Shown: positions 44,219-53,597, counted from the first letter of the stretch. The stretch: DNA of 64,000 nt from CAZJLP01 sp964546955 (GCA_964546955.1 CAZJLP010000013.1:1-64000), one strand, 5' to 3'. Notes: a model not told the origin generated them from the letters alone. A program made the numbers and translations.

Positions 44219-44992
44219 CTACGGGAACTGGCGGTGGCGGACTGCTTCGACGTATCCCTTGAACCCACTCCGCACGGCGTCCCCTACTTGAGCAAAGTTT
44301 TTCACAAAACTTGGAACCGGACCGACCCCCATGCCGAGCAGGTCGGTGGAGACGAGGATCTGCCCGTCACAGTGCGGGCCAGCGCCGATTCCGATCACGG
44401 GGATCTTGACTGCGCCACTTAGCTTTTGCGCCAGCGCAGGGTCGATCATTTCCACCAGAAGGGCGAAAGCGCCGGCTCGCTCGAGGGCCAAGGCGTCAGC
44501 GAGAAGTCCCTGGGCTTCGATCGGCGTGGTCCCGAATTTCCGATAGCGGCCCAGCGTGTGCACCTGTTGCGGTTGCAGTCCAATATGACCCCAGACCGGG
44601 ACACCCGCCTCGACGAGCCGCGCGACGGTCGGCGCCATGGCCGAGCCACCTTCAATCTTGACCCCTTCGGCTCCCGACTCCTGCAAGAGCCGCTGGCAGG
44701 CACGAAGGACACGCTCGAATTCGTAATGCGCCTCGGCGAAGGGGACGTCGGCGGCAACGAACGCCGCAGGTTTGGCCCGCGTCACCGCTGCGGTGTGATG
44801 ACAGATCATGTCCAGCGTTACCGGAACGGTGCTCTCAAAACCGAGCAGCGTGTTTCCGACCGAGTCACCCACGAGGATGATGTCGACGCCCGCTTCGCTC
44901 GCGTATTTTGCCGTGATGGCGTCGTAGGCCGTGACGGCGACGATCGGTCGCTCGCCTTTCAGCTTACGCAGCGTATGGGTGGTGGTTTTCAG
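44219..44992 (-). CDS. panB: 3-methyl-2-oxobutanoate hydroxymethyltransferase (CTG start)
   Basis: The first step of pantothenate synthesis. The sequence from 44992 reads (M)KTTTHTLRKLKGERPI, VAVTAYDAITAKYASEAG and VDIILVGDSVGNTLLG, a complete PanB N-terminus, then VKIEGG and the catalytic Glu region ALLVEMID. There is no ATG, GTG or TTG in frame between the lysA stop and VGDS. The best match to PanB N-termini starts at CTG 44992-44990, giving 257 residues. A GTG at 44872 would remove about 40 conserved residues. The frame is the same as lysA, separated by one TAA and eleven codons. Confidence 0.9.
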   Translation of the reverse strand: MKTTTHTLRKLKGERPIVAVTAYDAITAKYASEAGVDIILVGDSVGNTLLGFESTVPVTLDMICHHTAAVTRAKPAAFVAADVPFAEAHYEFERVLRACQRLLQESGAEGVKIEGGSAMAPTVARLVEAGVPVWGHIGLQPQQVHTLGRYRKFGTTPIEAQGLLADALALERAGAFALLVEMIDPALAQKLSGAVKIPVIGIGAGPHCDGQILVSTDLLGMGVGPVPSFVKNFAQVGDAVRSGFKGYVEAVRHRQFP

Positions 44993-45025
44993 AGGGAAAA
45001 ATGAGGCGCCATCGTTTCGCCACTG

Positions 45026-46330
45026 TTATTTCAAAAACGCCGGGATCTTCTCATTGGCGATCATCGTTTCGAAGGATTCCCGCGCGGCAATAAGCTCGAA
45101 GGCAGAGCCCTTCACCAATACCTCGGCGGCCAAGCCGCGTGTGTTGTACCGGCTTGCCATGGTGTAGCCATAGGCGCCCGCGCTCATGAAGGCCACATAC
45201 TCTCCCTCGCCCACTTGCTGGAGCTGCCGTTCCTTGGCGAAACAGTCGCCACTTTCGCAAATTGGCCCCACGATGTCCGCCACGAGAGCGGGGCGAGTCG
45301 TGTCGCGGTGCAGCGGCACGATCTCGTGATAAGCCTCATACATGGCGGGCCGCACCAGGTCGTTCATCGCCGCATCGACGATGAGGAAATTGCGACCCTG
45401 GCCGCGCTTGAGATATTCGACCCGCGAGAGAAGCACGCCCGCATTGCCCACCATAAAGCGGCCCGGCTCCAGAAGAATTTTGAGGCCAAGCGGCTTCAGC
45501 AACGGAACCAGCGCGGCGCCGTACAGCTCGGGCGTGATCGGGCGCTTGTCCGCCGGTTGGGCGTCCCACCAAGACTGCGCCCCGCTCGCGAGTGCGTCGC
45601 GGTAAACGATGCCAATGCCTCCGCCTACCGAAAAATAAGTGATGCCATGACGCGCCTTCAGCTCTTCGACAAAGGGAACGACCTTCTTCACCGCTTCGAC
45701 AAACGGCGTCACGTCGGTGAGCTGCGATCCGATGTGCATCTGCACCCCTCTGATCGCGATGTTTTTGAATTTCGTGGCGGCCTCGTAGGCGGCCGCGGCG
45801 TACTTCAACGGAATGCCAAACTTGTTCTCGCTCTTGCCAGTAGTAATTTTGGCGTGGGTGTGGGCGTCGACGTCCGGATTGATGCGGATGGCAATTGGGG
45901 CTTTCACCCCAAGCTTTCCGGCTACGTGGTTGATCCGAGCCAATTCCGGCTCGCTTTCGACATGGAAGGCGAAAACGCCCGACTCGAGCGCGAGTTTGAT
46001 TTCAGCTTCCGTTTTTCCGACGCCGGCAAATACACTTTTTTTAAGATCCGCTCCGGCGGCCATGACCCTCCGTAACTCACCGCCGCTCACGAGATCAAAA
46101 CCGGCTCCGAGGTTCGCGAAATGCCTCAGCAGCGCGAGGTTCGAGTTGGCTTTCATCGCGTAGCAGATCTGCACGTCCAGCCCACTTAGGCTTTTGGCGA
46201 GGCGCGTGTAGTTGTCTGCGAGCGTTGCGGCGCTGTAAACGTAAGTAGGCGTTCCATACAGCTGCGCAATCGCGGCGAGATCGACGGACTCGCAATGAAG
46301 ATTTTGACCGACGTAGTGGAAGTGATGCAT
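45026..46330 (-). CDS. lysA: Diaminopimelate decarboxylase
   Basis: The last step of lysine synthesis, a fold-type III PLP enzyme of 434 residues. The PLP lysine is in ICYAMKANSNLALLRHFANL. Other signatures are GGELRRVMAAGA, the His in GVQMHIGSQLTDVTPFVEAV, VGGGIGI, the EPGR motif in LLEPGRFMVGNAG and the catalytic Cys in GPICESGDCFAKER. Its stop is 33 bp from the presumed panB start, so the two genes form an operon. Confidence 0.96.
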   Translation of the reverse strand: MHHFHYVGQNLHCESVDLAAIAQLYGTPTYVYSAATLADNYTRLAKSLSGLDVQICYAMKANSNLALLRHFANLGAGFDLVSGGELRRVMAAGADLKKSVFAGVGKTEAEIKLALESGVFAFHVESEPELARINHVAGKLGVKAPIAIRINPDVDAHTHAKITTGKSENKFGIPLKYAAAAYEAATKFKNIAIRGVQMHIGSQLTDVTPFVEAVKKVVPFVEELKARHGITYFSVGGGIGIVYRDALASGAQSWWDAQPADKRPITPELYGAALVPLLKPLGLKILLEPGRFMVGNAGVLLSRVEYLKRGQGRNFLIVDAAMNDLVRPAMYEAYHEIVPLHRDTTRPALVADIVGPICESGDCFAKERQLQQVGEGEYVAFMSAGAYGYTMASRYNTRGLAAEVLVKGSAFELIAARESFETMIANEKIPAFLK

Positions 46331-46423
46331 GACCTCGGGAAAAAACAGTGAAAACCGCGGAGGCTGCGGCTTTCACCTTGAAAAAACGAACACATTTTTA
46401 GGTGATACGTCTACCGCATCGGT

Positions 46424-46690
46424 ATGCTGTGCACCCTTAAAAGTCTCTTTCGTCGTCCTGCGATCCAAATGGGTCGGGTCGACAACAGCCGGATCCAAAC
46501 CACTCGGATCCGGAATGCACAGTTCGTTAGTTTCGTAGTCGAAACCGGCAGCCTGCGGCCATTTACGACGGATCGGTACGACTCGCGTCTCCGGCGCCGG
46601 AAATGGGTCAAAGCCGGCCTATCCTTAAGCTTCGCTGCCGGAGCAGCTTGGGTCGTGATCGAAAGCGCCAAAGCGCTCTCGATGTTTTGA
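46424..46690 (+). CDS. Small hypothetical protein with one C-terminal membrane helix (88 aa)
   Basis: This is the only plausible gene in the 46331-46768 gap. No family is recognised. The product is basic, with RPFTTDRYDSRLRRRKWVKA followed by one hydrophobic segment GLSLSFAAGAAWVVIESAKA near the end, so it may be a tail-anchored small membrane protein. The start is uncertain; an internal ATG at 46469 is possible. An antisense frame also exists. The rest of the gap shows no clear structure. Confidence 0.4.
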   Translation: MLCTLKSLFRRPAIQMGRVDNSRIQTTRIRNAQFVSFVVETGSLRPFTTDRYDSRLRRRKWVKAGLSLSFAAGAAWVVIESAKALSMF

Positions 46691-46768
46691 GTCCCCCGCC
46701 GGCCAACGCTGCAGGGCTTCGTTACCGCCCCACTCAGAGGCTTAGCCCGTTCCCGCGCAAGCCCTAGG

Positions 46769-48898
46769 CTATCTGCCATTCACGATGAGCCAGTGCACCA
46801 AAGCCCAATCCTGGTCGTTCGCGTACGCGTCGGCTTGATGGGCCGGTTGATCGTTGACCGTCAATGGATAGACAAACGCACAGGAGGCGCGGCCGTCTCC
46901 GGAAAATAGGCTGAAGTTATTGCGGACGATCTGACGAGCCCGCTCCGCAGAATGAACGTCGTTCGTGGCGATCCCATGCCGATAAAGGGCGAGCGCGGTC
47001 AACGTGCTCCAATAATGGGGAAACGTGTCGCCCCAGAGCCGCGCCTTGCCGAACCAATATCCGTCCCAATGCCGGATCGCGACGTCGTTGAGGCGGTGAT
47101 CAGGCTGGCGCCCGCCGAAAAGCTCAAGGCACTGCAGGTGGGGACGCGCCGCATCGAGCCAACGCTGCTCGCCCGTGGCCGCGTATAGTTCCAGGAGAAA
47201 GATCGCGGCCGGAGCGACAATGCTTTGTTCGAAATTCACTTCGTGGGGAGGATAACGCGTGCCCTTTTCCGCCAGACGCTCTCCGTGACTGACAAAGAGG
47301 GCGCGCACATGATCGTAGTCCTTCTGTCGCTTCCGATCGGCGAGAAGTTGCAGTCCATCAAAGACAGGTACGCCGATCGCATAGAGCTTCGCGCCGCCCG
47401 CCGTATAAAATCGCTTCACCGTCTGCACAAACCGGTCGATCGGTTCGTCCGCGCCCCTCAGCCTGGCCATCTCGAGGTGAAGCTGCATCACCCAGGGCCA
47501 GTTGTAGAGGCGTTCGGTGCTATCGTTAACCCCGTTCAGGACAGTGCCGTCTGCTTTTTGCAGGCGATCGGAAACAAACCGGTAGTAGCGGCCCAGCGAG
47601 GCAATGAGCGCCGGGTCACGTGCGGTCTGGAAGCGCAGCCAACGCGCCAAAAGAACACCCATCGCGAGTCGTTCCCGGCCTTCGTTGCGATCATGTCCCC
47701 AATCCTTGCGCACGAGCGTGTCTCGTTCGTTGTCGTAGACCAAATAGGCTCCATCCAGGGGATCGCCCGACCGGTTCACTTGCTGATGCTGCGCGATAAA
47801 GCGCACACGGGCCGCCACCACTTCGTCGAAAGACTGCACCACATTGAGGCGGGCGTGCGTCTTGACGCCCTTCCCACCCGTCCCCGTCGCGAGTTCGCAG
47901 ACAGCTTCCCCTACTTGGTCGATTTGAGTCGAGCCGATCCAAGCGAAATCCTTTTGGCTGTACCGAAGCGCCACTTCGCTTCCGCCAACCACCAAGCGCA
48001 GCTGCTGGGCGTCCGCTCGAGCGCTTACCTTGAAGTCAACCTTTTCGCCCCGTTCCAGCGTATAGCGCGAGGCCGTCAGGGACACAAACTGGGGTGAGCG
48101 CCGTGCGCATTGCGCCGTAAAATCGTCCCAGCCGGCATGCCAGAAGAATGTCCACCCCAACGCCGTGGTCGCACCCGGGGCGAGCTCGGAAACCGCCGGA
48201 TGAACGATGAAGACTCCGCGGGTGTTCGAGGACGCGGCCATATCGCGGCCAGTCACGCTATAAGCGCTGATCGTTCCCTCCGTCAGAACCAACCCAAGGT
48301 GAGGCGCCCTTCCGCCCATCCGCAGCGCGCAAACCCAAGCGGTCGTGCCTCCGCACCAAATATGGGCGTGGGCCCGCCGTTCGAGACAATCCTCGGCGGT
48401 GGTGTAGTTGTCGTTAAAGGGCCAATACAGACCGAAGGCGCCAGGGGCCCAATGCGTCAAGGGAACCGCCGCCTTGCCCAGGTTGGTAAAAAGATACCGC
48501 TCACGGAAACTGTCATCCGCAAGTTCGCGCACCACCTCGATCTGGAGGTCCCCGACTCGGTAGCGGATGGTTGCGCGCTGGGGTTCCACGTCGATCGCTG
48601 CTGGCGTTTCCCACCGGCCGCGATGCAGCGATTCGACACCCACATTGGCGCGGCCGAGACCCCACTGCAGTGAACGTGCCTGCCAGGGGGTGTTGGCGGC
48701 ACTGGTAATCCACGTCATTTGCGACGGATCTCCGGGGTGGCTCAGCGACGCGAGACTGCCGTTGGCAGGGTCAATTGTGAGCGCGAAATGCGCGTTCGCG
48801 AGTACAATGGGTTTCGGCAGGTCAATTTCCCCCGCCATCGCCGGAACGGAAAGCGCAAGGCCGAGGAGAAGCCAAAAAACACAGACAACCCGGGACAT
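46769..48898 (-). CDS. Large secreted protein, six-hairpin (alpha/alpha)6-glycosidase-like
   Basis: A protein of 709 residues with a signal peptide (VFWLLLGLALSVPAMAG). The first half is beta-rich (ANAHFALTIDPANGSLASLS, then LQIEVVRELADDSFRERYLF). The second half is alpha-helical with aromatic-rich repeats such as NDSTERLYNWPWVMQLHLEM and RHWDGYWFGKARLWGDTFPH. This layout fits glycan-processing proteins of the six-hairpin glycosidase superfamily. No catalytic residues can be assigned and no family name is certain. Single gene, upstream of tex. Confidence 0.7.
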   Translation of the reverse strand: MSRVVCVFWLLLGLALSVPAMAGEIDLPKPIVLANAHFALTIDPANGSLASLSHPGDPSQMTWITSAANTPWQARSLQWGLGRANVGVESLHRGRWETPAAIDVEPQRATIRYRVGDLQIEVVRELADDSFRERYLFTNLGKAAVPLTHWAPGAFGLYWPFNDNYTTAEDCLERRAHAHIWCGGTTAWVCALRMGGRAPHLGLVLTEGTISAYSVTGRDMAASSNTRGVFIVHPAVSELAPGATTALGWTFFWHAGWDDFTAQCARRSPQFVSLTASRYTLERGEKVDFKVSARADAQQLRLVVGGSEVALRYSQKDFAWIGSTQIDQVGEAVCELATGTGGKGVKTHARLNVVQSFDEVVAARVRFIAQHQQVNRSGDPLDGAYLVYDNERDTLVRKDWGHDRNEGRERLAMGVLLARWLRFQTARDPALIASLGRYYRFVSDRLQKADGTVLNGVNDSTERLYNWPWVMQLHLEMARLRGADEPIDRFVQTVKRFYTAGGAKLYAIGVPVFDGLQLLADRKRQKDYDHVRALFVSHGERLAEKGTRYPPHEVNFEQSIVAPAAIFLLELYAATGEQRWLDAARPHLQCLELFGGRQPDHRLNDVAIRHWDGYWFGKARLWGDTFPHYWSTLTALALYRHGIATNDVHSAERARQIVRNNFSLFSGDGRASCAFVYPLTVNDQPAHQADAYANDQDWALVHWLIVNGR

Positions 48899-48982
48899 AC
48901 GTCCGCCCTGACCGCGCCAGCCGGCGGGTGTTCACTGCGGTTGCATTTCGCATCGGCCGGGCGCGCGCCACGGCGGCTGCTC

Positions 48983-51292
48983 CTACTTTTTCTTGTTCAG
49001 CGCCGCGCTGAACCAGTCGCCATTCAAGGACGGCGCCGGTTTCGGCGGTGCGGCGCCGGTGGAAGCATTTCGAGCGCCTTGGTTCCCCGGCCCCCGAGGC
49101 CCGCTGGCCCCGGCTGCACCCAAGGGTTGCCGCGCGCCGATCTCCGGTTTGCTGCGCATCGATAAGGCGATGCGTTTTCGGGTTAAATCGACCTCGGTGA
49201 CCGTCACATTCACGCGCTGCGATACCTTAACGACTTCCGCTGGATCTTTGACGAATGTATCCGCCAGCTGACTTACATGCACCAACCCGTCCTGGTGCAC
49301 TCCGATATCCACAAACGCCCCGAACGCGGTCACGTTTGTGACAATCCCCGGCAGCTTCATGCCCGGCTTCAAGTCTTCGGGTTTGTTGACTCCCTCGGCA
49401 AAAGAAAAGGCTTCGAATTGCTGGCGGGGATCGCGCCCGGGTTTGGCCAACTCGGCCATGATGTCGGTTAGAGTGGGCAAGCCCACCTTGTCAGTGACGT
49501 ACTGATCGAGTTTAATTTTCTTCCGCAGCGCGGCGTCTTTCGTGAGATCGGCAACCGTAACGCCGAGATCGGACGCCATTTTCTCCACGATGGGATAACT
49601 TTCCGGGTGGACGGCTGAGCCGTCCAATGGATGATCGGCATCTCGAATCCGCAGAAAACCTGCCGCCTGCTCGAATGCTTTGGGTCCGAGCCGGGGAATT
49701 GAAAGAAGCTCAGCCCGGGATTTGAAGGGACCCTTCTCGTTGCGGTGCGCCACGATGTTCGCCGCGATGGTAGAGTTCAGTCCCGAGACGTAACTGAGCA
49801 GTTGTTTCGAAGCAGTGTTCACCTCGACTCCGACTCCGTTCACGCATGACACTACCACGTCATCCAGCGAGCGCTTCAAGCCGCCCTGCTCCACATCGTG
49901 CTGGTACTGCCCCACCCCAATGCTTTTGGGATCGAGTTTCACCAATTCGGCGAGCGGATCCATCAGCCGCCGCCCGATTGAGACCGCGCCTCGCACGGTC
50001 AGGTCGTGGGTGGGAAACTCCTCGCGGGCGACATCGCTCGCAGAATAAATCGACGCGCCGGACTCATTCACCATAACGACCGGAATGTGAGCGGGCAGTC
50101 CGAGGGAACGCACAAACACTTCGGTCTCCCGCCCGGCGGTCCCATTGCCGATCGCGATCGCCTCAATCTGGAAAAATTTCACGAACCCGGAGATCTTCTC
50201 CTTGGCTTCCTCGGTCCGAGCCGCGCCTTGGTCCGGGTAGACCACGTCATTGTGAAGCAACTTGCCCTGCCGATCGAGGATCACGGTTTTGCAGCCGGTT
50301 CGAAATCCTGGATCGATCGCCAACACGTTCTTTCGGCCGAGAGGCGAGGCCAGCAACAATTCGCGCAGGTTGTCCGCGAAAACCTTGATCGCGGTTTCGT
50401 CCGCGCGCTTTTTCGTTTCCAAGCGCATCTCGGTCTCCATGGCCGGGGCGAGGAGCCGCTTGGCGCTGTCCTGTACCGCGAGCCGGACTTCACTGGACGA
50501 GCGGCCGCCGGCCGCTTTGACAAAGAGAGGTTCTATCTCCGCCAGGATCGCGCGCTCATCCGCGGTGATCCGCATCATCAACACCAATTCTTTCTCGCCG
50601 CGACGCATGGCGAGGATCCGGTGGCTGGGCGCCTTGGCCAGCGACTCGCTCCAATCGAAGTAGTCCTTGAACTTGGCGCCCTCGACTTCCTTGCCGGAAA
50701 TCACCTTCGACGAAATGACTCCGTCCCGTTGGTACAATGCCCGCAGCTTGGCCCGGGCAGCCGCATCGTCGCTGACGCGCTCGGCCAGGATGTCCCGCGC
50801 GCCCGCCAGAGCGGCGTCGACATCGGCCACGCCTTTGGCGGCATCCACATAGTTTGCGGCTTCAGCCCGGGGGTCCGTGATCGCATCCTGGACAAAGAGC
50901 AGGTCCGCGAGCGGCTCCAGTCCCGCTTCCTTTGCGATCGTCGCCCGCGTGCGCTTTTTCGGCCGGTAGGGAAGATAAATGTCCTCGAGGGCGGTCATCG
51001 TCTCCGCACCGGCTACGGCTTTCGCCAGGTCGTCCGTGAGAAGATTGCGCTCTTTCAATGAAGCGACGATCGAGGTGCGGCGCTCATCCAACGCTGCCAT
51101 CTGCTCCAGCCGATCACGGATCGACGTGACCGCGACCTCGTCCAATTCACCCGTGGCTTCCTTCCGATAACGCGCAATAAAGGGCACCGTTGCCCCTTCC
51201 TTGAGCAACTGCGCGGTCGAGGCCACCTGGTGAACCTTCAGGCCGAGCTCTTGGGTGATGCGCAGGACGTGGTCGGGATTGGGCAACTCCAT
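48983..51292 (-). CDS. tex: Tex-family S1 RNA-binding protein
   Basis: A transcription-associated RNA-binding protein of 769 residues. The N-terminal helix-turn-helix region is VPFIARYRKEATGELDEVAV. The YqgF-like domain has NVLAIDPGFRTGCKTVILDR. The HhH region is SRAELLSIPRLGPKAFEQAA. The S1 domain (about 645-715) has GIVTNVTAFGAFVDIGVHQD. The C-terminal tail is Gly/Pro-rich, low complexity. It is highly conserved in bacteria and monocistronic here. Confidence 0.97.
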   Translation of the reverse strand: MELPNPDHVLRITQELGLKVHQVASTAQLLKEGATVPFIARYRKEATGELDEVAVTSIRDRLEQMAALDERRTSIVASLKERNLLTDDLAKAVAGAETMTALEDIYLPYRPKKRTRATIAKEAGLEPLADLLFVQDAITDPRAEAANYVDAAKGVADVDAALAGARDILAERVSDDAAARAKLRALYQRDGVISSKVISGKEVEGAKFKDYFDWSESLAKAPSHRILAMRRGEKELVLMMRITADERAILAEIEPLFVKAAGGRSSSEVRLAVQDSAKRLLAPAMETEMRLETKKRADETAIKVFADNLRELLLASPLGRKNVLAIDPGFRTGCKTVILDRQGKLLHNDVVYPDQGAARTEEAKEKISGFVKFFQIEAIAIGNGTAGRETEVFVRSLGLPAHIPVVMVNESGASIYSASDVAREEFPTHDLTVRGAVSIGRRLMDPLAELVKLDPKSIGVGQYQHDVEQGGLKRSLDDVVVSCVNGVGVEVNTASKQLLSYVSGLNSTIAANIVAHRNEKGPFKSRAELLSIPRLGPKAFEQAAGFLRIRDADHPLDGSAVHPESYPIVEKMASDLGVTVADLTKDAALRKKIKLDQYVTDKVGLPTLTDIMAELAKPGRDPRQQFEAFSFAEGVNKPEDLKPGMKLPGIVTNVTAFGAFVDIGVHQDGLVHVSQLADTFVKDPAEVVKVSQRVNVTVTEVDLTRKRIALSMRSKPEIGARQPLGAAGASGPRGPGNQGARNASTGAAPPKPAPSLNGDWFSAALNKKK

Positions 51293-51512
51293 CGGAAAAG
51301 GTCCGCCATAGCAGCGAGCCTAGCCACGCGGGCAAGTGTTAATCGCCGGCGCCCGGCAAGTTTTCCAAAAACCAGGGCAGTCACCCTAAACGTACGGGGG
51401 CCAACCACCAGACAAACGACAAAAATCCTTCAGGCTCACTTTTGGCGTTCCGTCGGGGCGTTTTCTCCCGTCATTGCATCCCGCGCAGCCCAAGTGCCGC
51501 GTGTTTTTATCC

Positions 51513-51881
51513 ATGATCCCAGTCAAATCACTCCTAACGAAACTGTCATTGCCCGGATGGCTCGCTCTCGCGATCGCCATGCCCGTCCTCTCCGCTGCCG
51601 CGGCAGACTACGACGAGCGCCCCTTGCCGATCAAAACGCCGCCTCCTGTCTATCCGGCGTCTATGGCTCGAGAGGGTGTCCAAGGCACCGTGGCCGTAAA
51701 GGTGGTGGTCGACGAGGCAGGATCCGTGGTGGAATGCAGCGTCAGCAAATCGAGTCACGTCGCATTCGAGCAGCCCGCCGTGGACGCCGTGAAAAACTGG
51801 AAATTCAAACCCGCGGCGAGAGGCGGTGCCAAGGTCAGGGCAGAGGTGCTCATACCCATTCGGTTCAATCCCGAAGACTGA
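51513..51881 (+). CDS. TonB C-terminal-domain protein
   Basis: A small exported protein of 122 residues. The N-terminal hydrophobic segment PGWLALAIAMPVLSAAAA is a signal peptide or an anchor. It is followed by the TonB_C domain with KTPPPVYPASMAREGVQGTV, VKVVVDEAGSVVECSVSKSS and AVKNWKFKPAARGG. The long Pro-rich spacer of true TonB is missing. No exbB/exbD are adjacent. It may serve the many TonB receptors of this genome or act in another periplasmic role. The start at 51513 is preferred over 51474. Confidence 0.85.
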   Translation: MIPVKSLLTKLSLPGWLALAIAMPVLSAAAADYDERPLPIKTPPPVYPASMAREGVQGTVAVKVVVDEAGSVVECSVSKSSHVAFEQPAVDAVKNWKFKPAARGGAKVRAEVLIPIRFNPED

Positions 51882-51977
51882 CCTCGCTCCTCGCGTGAGT
51901 GGCGGTCGTCGCCGCCAGCGCCGGCAACAAGCCGACAATCCGCTGGAATTGTCGGCTTTCCGAAGTACCTTGGAGGG

Positions 51978-52478
51978 ATGAAACCATTGCTTTTCGCCTG
52001 CGTGTTAGGCCTCGTCACCAGCATCGGTCAGGGCGCGCCGGAGCAGTGGCTTCCGATCGAAAAAGAGGTCGCGGAAATCGCAGCGGGGCCGCACGTGACC
52101 GTAGTCCATTTCTGGGCTCCGTGGTGCTCGAACTGCAAAGCCGAACTGGCGAACAACCGTTGGACAAACTTCCTCGAAAACAACGCCGACGTTAAGTTCG
52201 TTTTCGTCACAATTTGGAACGCCGAGGACGGAAGGGCCGTGCTCGAATCATTCGGTGTCGCCAAACAACCGAACTTTCAACTGCGCTTGCATCCGAACCC
52301 CTCGCGCGCGCGCGACGAGAAGGTGAAGCAGTTCATGGATCTGCCGGTATCGTGGATTCCCACGACCTGGGTTTTCCGCGAGGGAAAACTCCGTTACGCG
52401 CTCAACTACGGAGAGGTGCACTTTGCGCTTCTCCAGCAGCTAATTCGCGATTCGAACAGCAAGTGGGAGCACAAGTGA
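51978..52478 (+). CDS. Exported thioredoxin-like protein
   Basis: A protein of 166 residues with a signal peptide (LLFACVLGLVTSIGQGAP) and a thioredoxin fold. The active site is VHFWAPWCSNCKAELANN (WCSNC, a CxxC pair) and the cis-Pro is in SWIPTTWVFREGKLRY. It likely acts on periplasmic disulfides as a TlpA/ResA-like protein. It lies about 97 bp after the TonB_C gene on the same strand. A hairpin overlaps its stop codon. Confidence 0.88.
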   Translation: MKPLLFACVLGLVTSIGQGAPEQWLPIEKEVAEIAAGPHVTVVHFWAPWCSNCKAELANNRWTNFLENNADVKFVFVTIWNAEDGRAVLESFGVAKQPNFQLRLHPNPSRARDEKVKQFMDLPVSWIPTTWVFREGKLRYALNYGEVHFALLQQLIRDSNSKWEHK

Positions 52479-52497
52479 CGCCGCGGGGCGGCGTCAC
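52475..52497 (+). terminator. Hairpin overlapping the stop of the thioredoxin-like gene
   Basis: A perfect 10-bp stem GTGACGCCGC (52475-52484) with GCGGCGTCAC (52488-52497) and loop GGG. It includes the TGA stop. No U tract follows, so it may act as a 3' stabiliser or a weak terminator. Confidence 0.45.
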
Positions 52498-52500
52498 GCG

Positions 52501-52721
52501 GTAAGCGGTAAGCTTTAGCCGCAAGCTTCGGGGAACCAACATTGAAAGTGACTCCGTCGAACAAGCCGCGAAGTGGCTACGGGCGTGAGCGAGTGGCTTC
52601 CGTCCGATGCCCCATTTCGGGTCGATCGGCGGCCACCACCACAAATCCAAACCAAGGCGCCCACTAGCAGCGTTCCGCCCGTCCTTCGTGACGAACGGCT
52701 CTACTCCGACGCTTACCGCTT
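52501..52721. repeat. TAAGCGGTAAGC-type inverted words in the spacer before terC
   Basis: AAGCGGTAAGC at 52503-52513 is exactly complementary to 52711-52721. Both sides carry further CTTTAGC/TAAAGC-like words. A single arm of similar words (AAAGCTTAAAGCT) lies in the nuoC-nuoD junction near 7880. It is weaker than the other repeats. The terC stop itself sits in an imperfect hairpin near 52734-52757. Confidence 0.4.
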
Positions 52722-52752
52722 AAAGCTTATAGCCGCTGAACCGCTCCGCGGC

Positions 52753-53502
52753 TCAGCGATACGGCTGGTGCAGATCCACCGGCTTGGACTTGGCGGCGGA
52801 GCGCAGTTTCAGATTGAGCATCTCCACTCCGAAAGCGAAAGCCATGGAGAAGTAAATATAGCCCTTTGGAATATGCTGGTCCAACGACTCACCGACCAAA
52901 GTGACGCCGATGAGGATCAGAAAACTCAATGCCAGCATTTTCAACGTCGGGTGTTTGTTCACGAAGTCGCTGATCGTGCCGGCAAAAACGAGCATGATGA
53001 CCAACGCGATCACGACCGCCGCGATCATGACTTCAATGTGCTTTGCCATTCCCACCGCCGTGATGACGGAATCCAGCGAAAACACGATATCGAGCAGGAC
53101 GATCTGAAAGATCACCGCCGCGAATTTGGCCATCCTCTTGCCAGCGGTCGCGTGGCCGTCGTCGCCCTCAAGTTTTTCGTGAATTTCAAAGACGCTCTTT
53201 CCAATCAGGAAAAGTCCGCCGAGGAGAAGGATCAGGTCTTTTCCAGACATCTCTGAGTTCAGGATCGGCATCTTGAACAGCGGCGCCTGGAGCTTCATCA
53301 GCCAGGTGATGCTGAGGAGCAGAAGAACCCGTGTCACCAGCGCCAGGCCCAGACCCCACTGGCGGGCTTTCTTCTGTTGATCCGCCGGAAGCTTACCCGC
53401 GAGGATCGAAATGAAGATGATGTTATCGATGCCCAGAACAATCTCGAGTGCCGTGAGCGTGAGCAGTGAAATCCAGATTTCGGGTTGCGTAAGCCAGTCC
53501 AT
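52753..53502 (-). CDS. TerC-family membrane protein
   Basis: A membrane protein of 249 residues with about seven helices. Conserved acidic motifs are ALEIVLGIDNIIFISILAGK at the start and IVLLDIVFSLDSVITAVGMA in the middle. This is the short YgaP/YceF-like TerC form, whose relatives export Mn2+ or support metal loading of exported proteins. I saw no yybP-ykoY-type leader upstream of 53502. Confidence 0.92.
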   Translation of the reverse strand: MDWLTQPEIWISLLTLTALEIVLGIDNIIFISILAGKLPADQQKKARQWGLGLALVTRVLLLLSITWLMKLQAPLFKMPILNSEMSGKDLILLLGGLFLIGKSVFEIHEKLEGDDGHATAGKRMAKFAAVIFQIVLLDIVFSLDSVITAVGMAKHIEVMIAAVVIALVIMLVFAGTISDFVNKHPTLKMLALSFLILIGVTLVGESLDQHIPKGYIYFSMAFAFGVEMLNLKLRSAAKSKPVDLHQPYR

Positions 53503-53597
53503 GATTGGCCGAGCTAGGCGTCACGCCCAGCGGTCGTCAATCCCGGCTTGGACGGCCTTCTGCCTACAACAGCGGCTGAACAGAGGAATCTCGCCGT

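Noticed and set aside
46411..46779. A 122-codon minus-strand frame in the gap after the secreted protein gene
   Set aside because: Arg-rich, without start context or motifs, and antisense to the more plausible small ORF at 46424.
52501..53560. A Mn2+-sensing riboswitch expected near terC
   Set aside because: No yybP-ykoY-like leader was visible upstream of the terC start.
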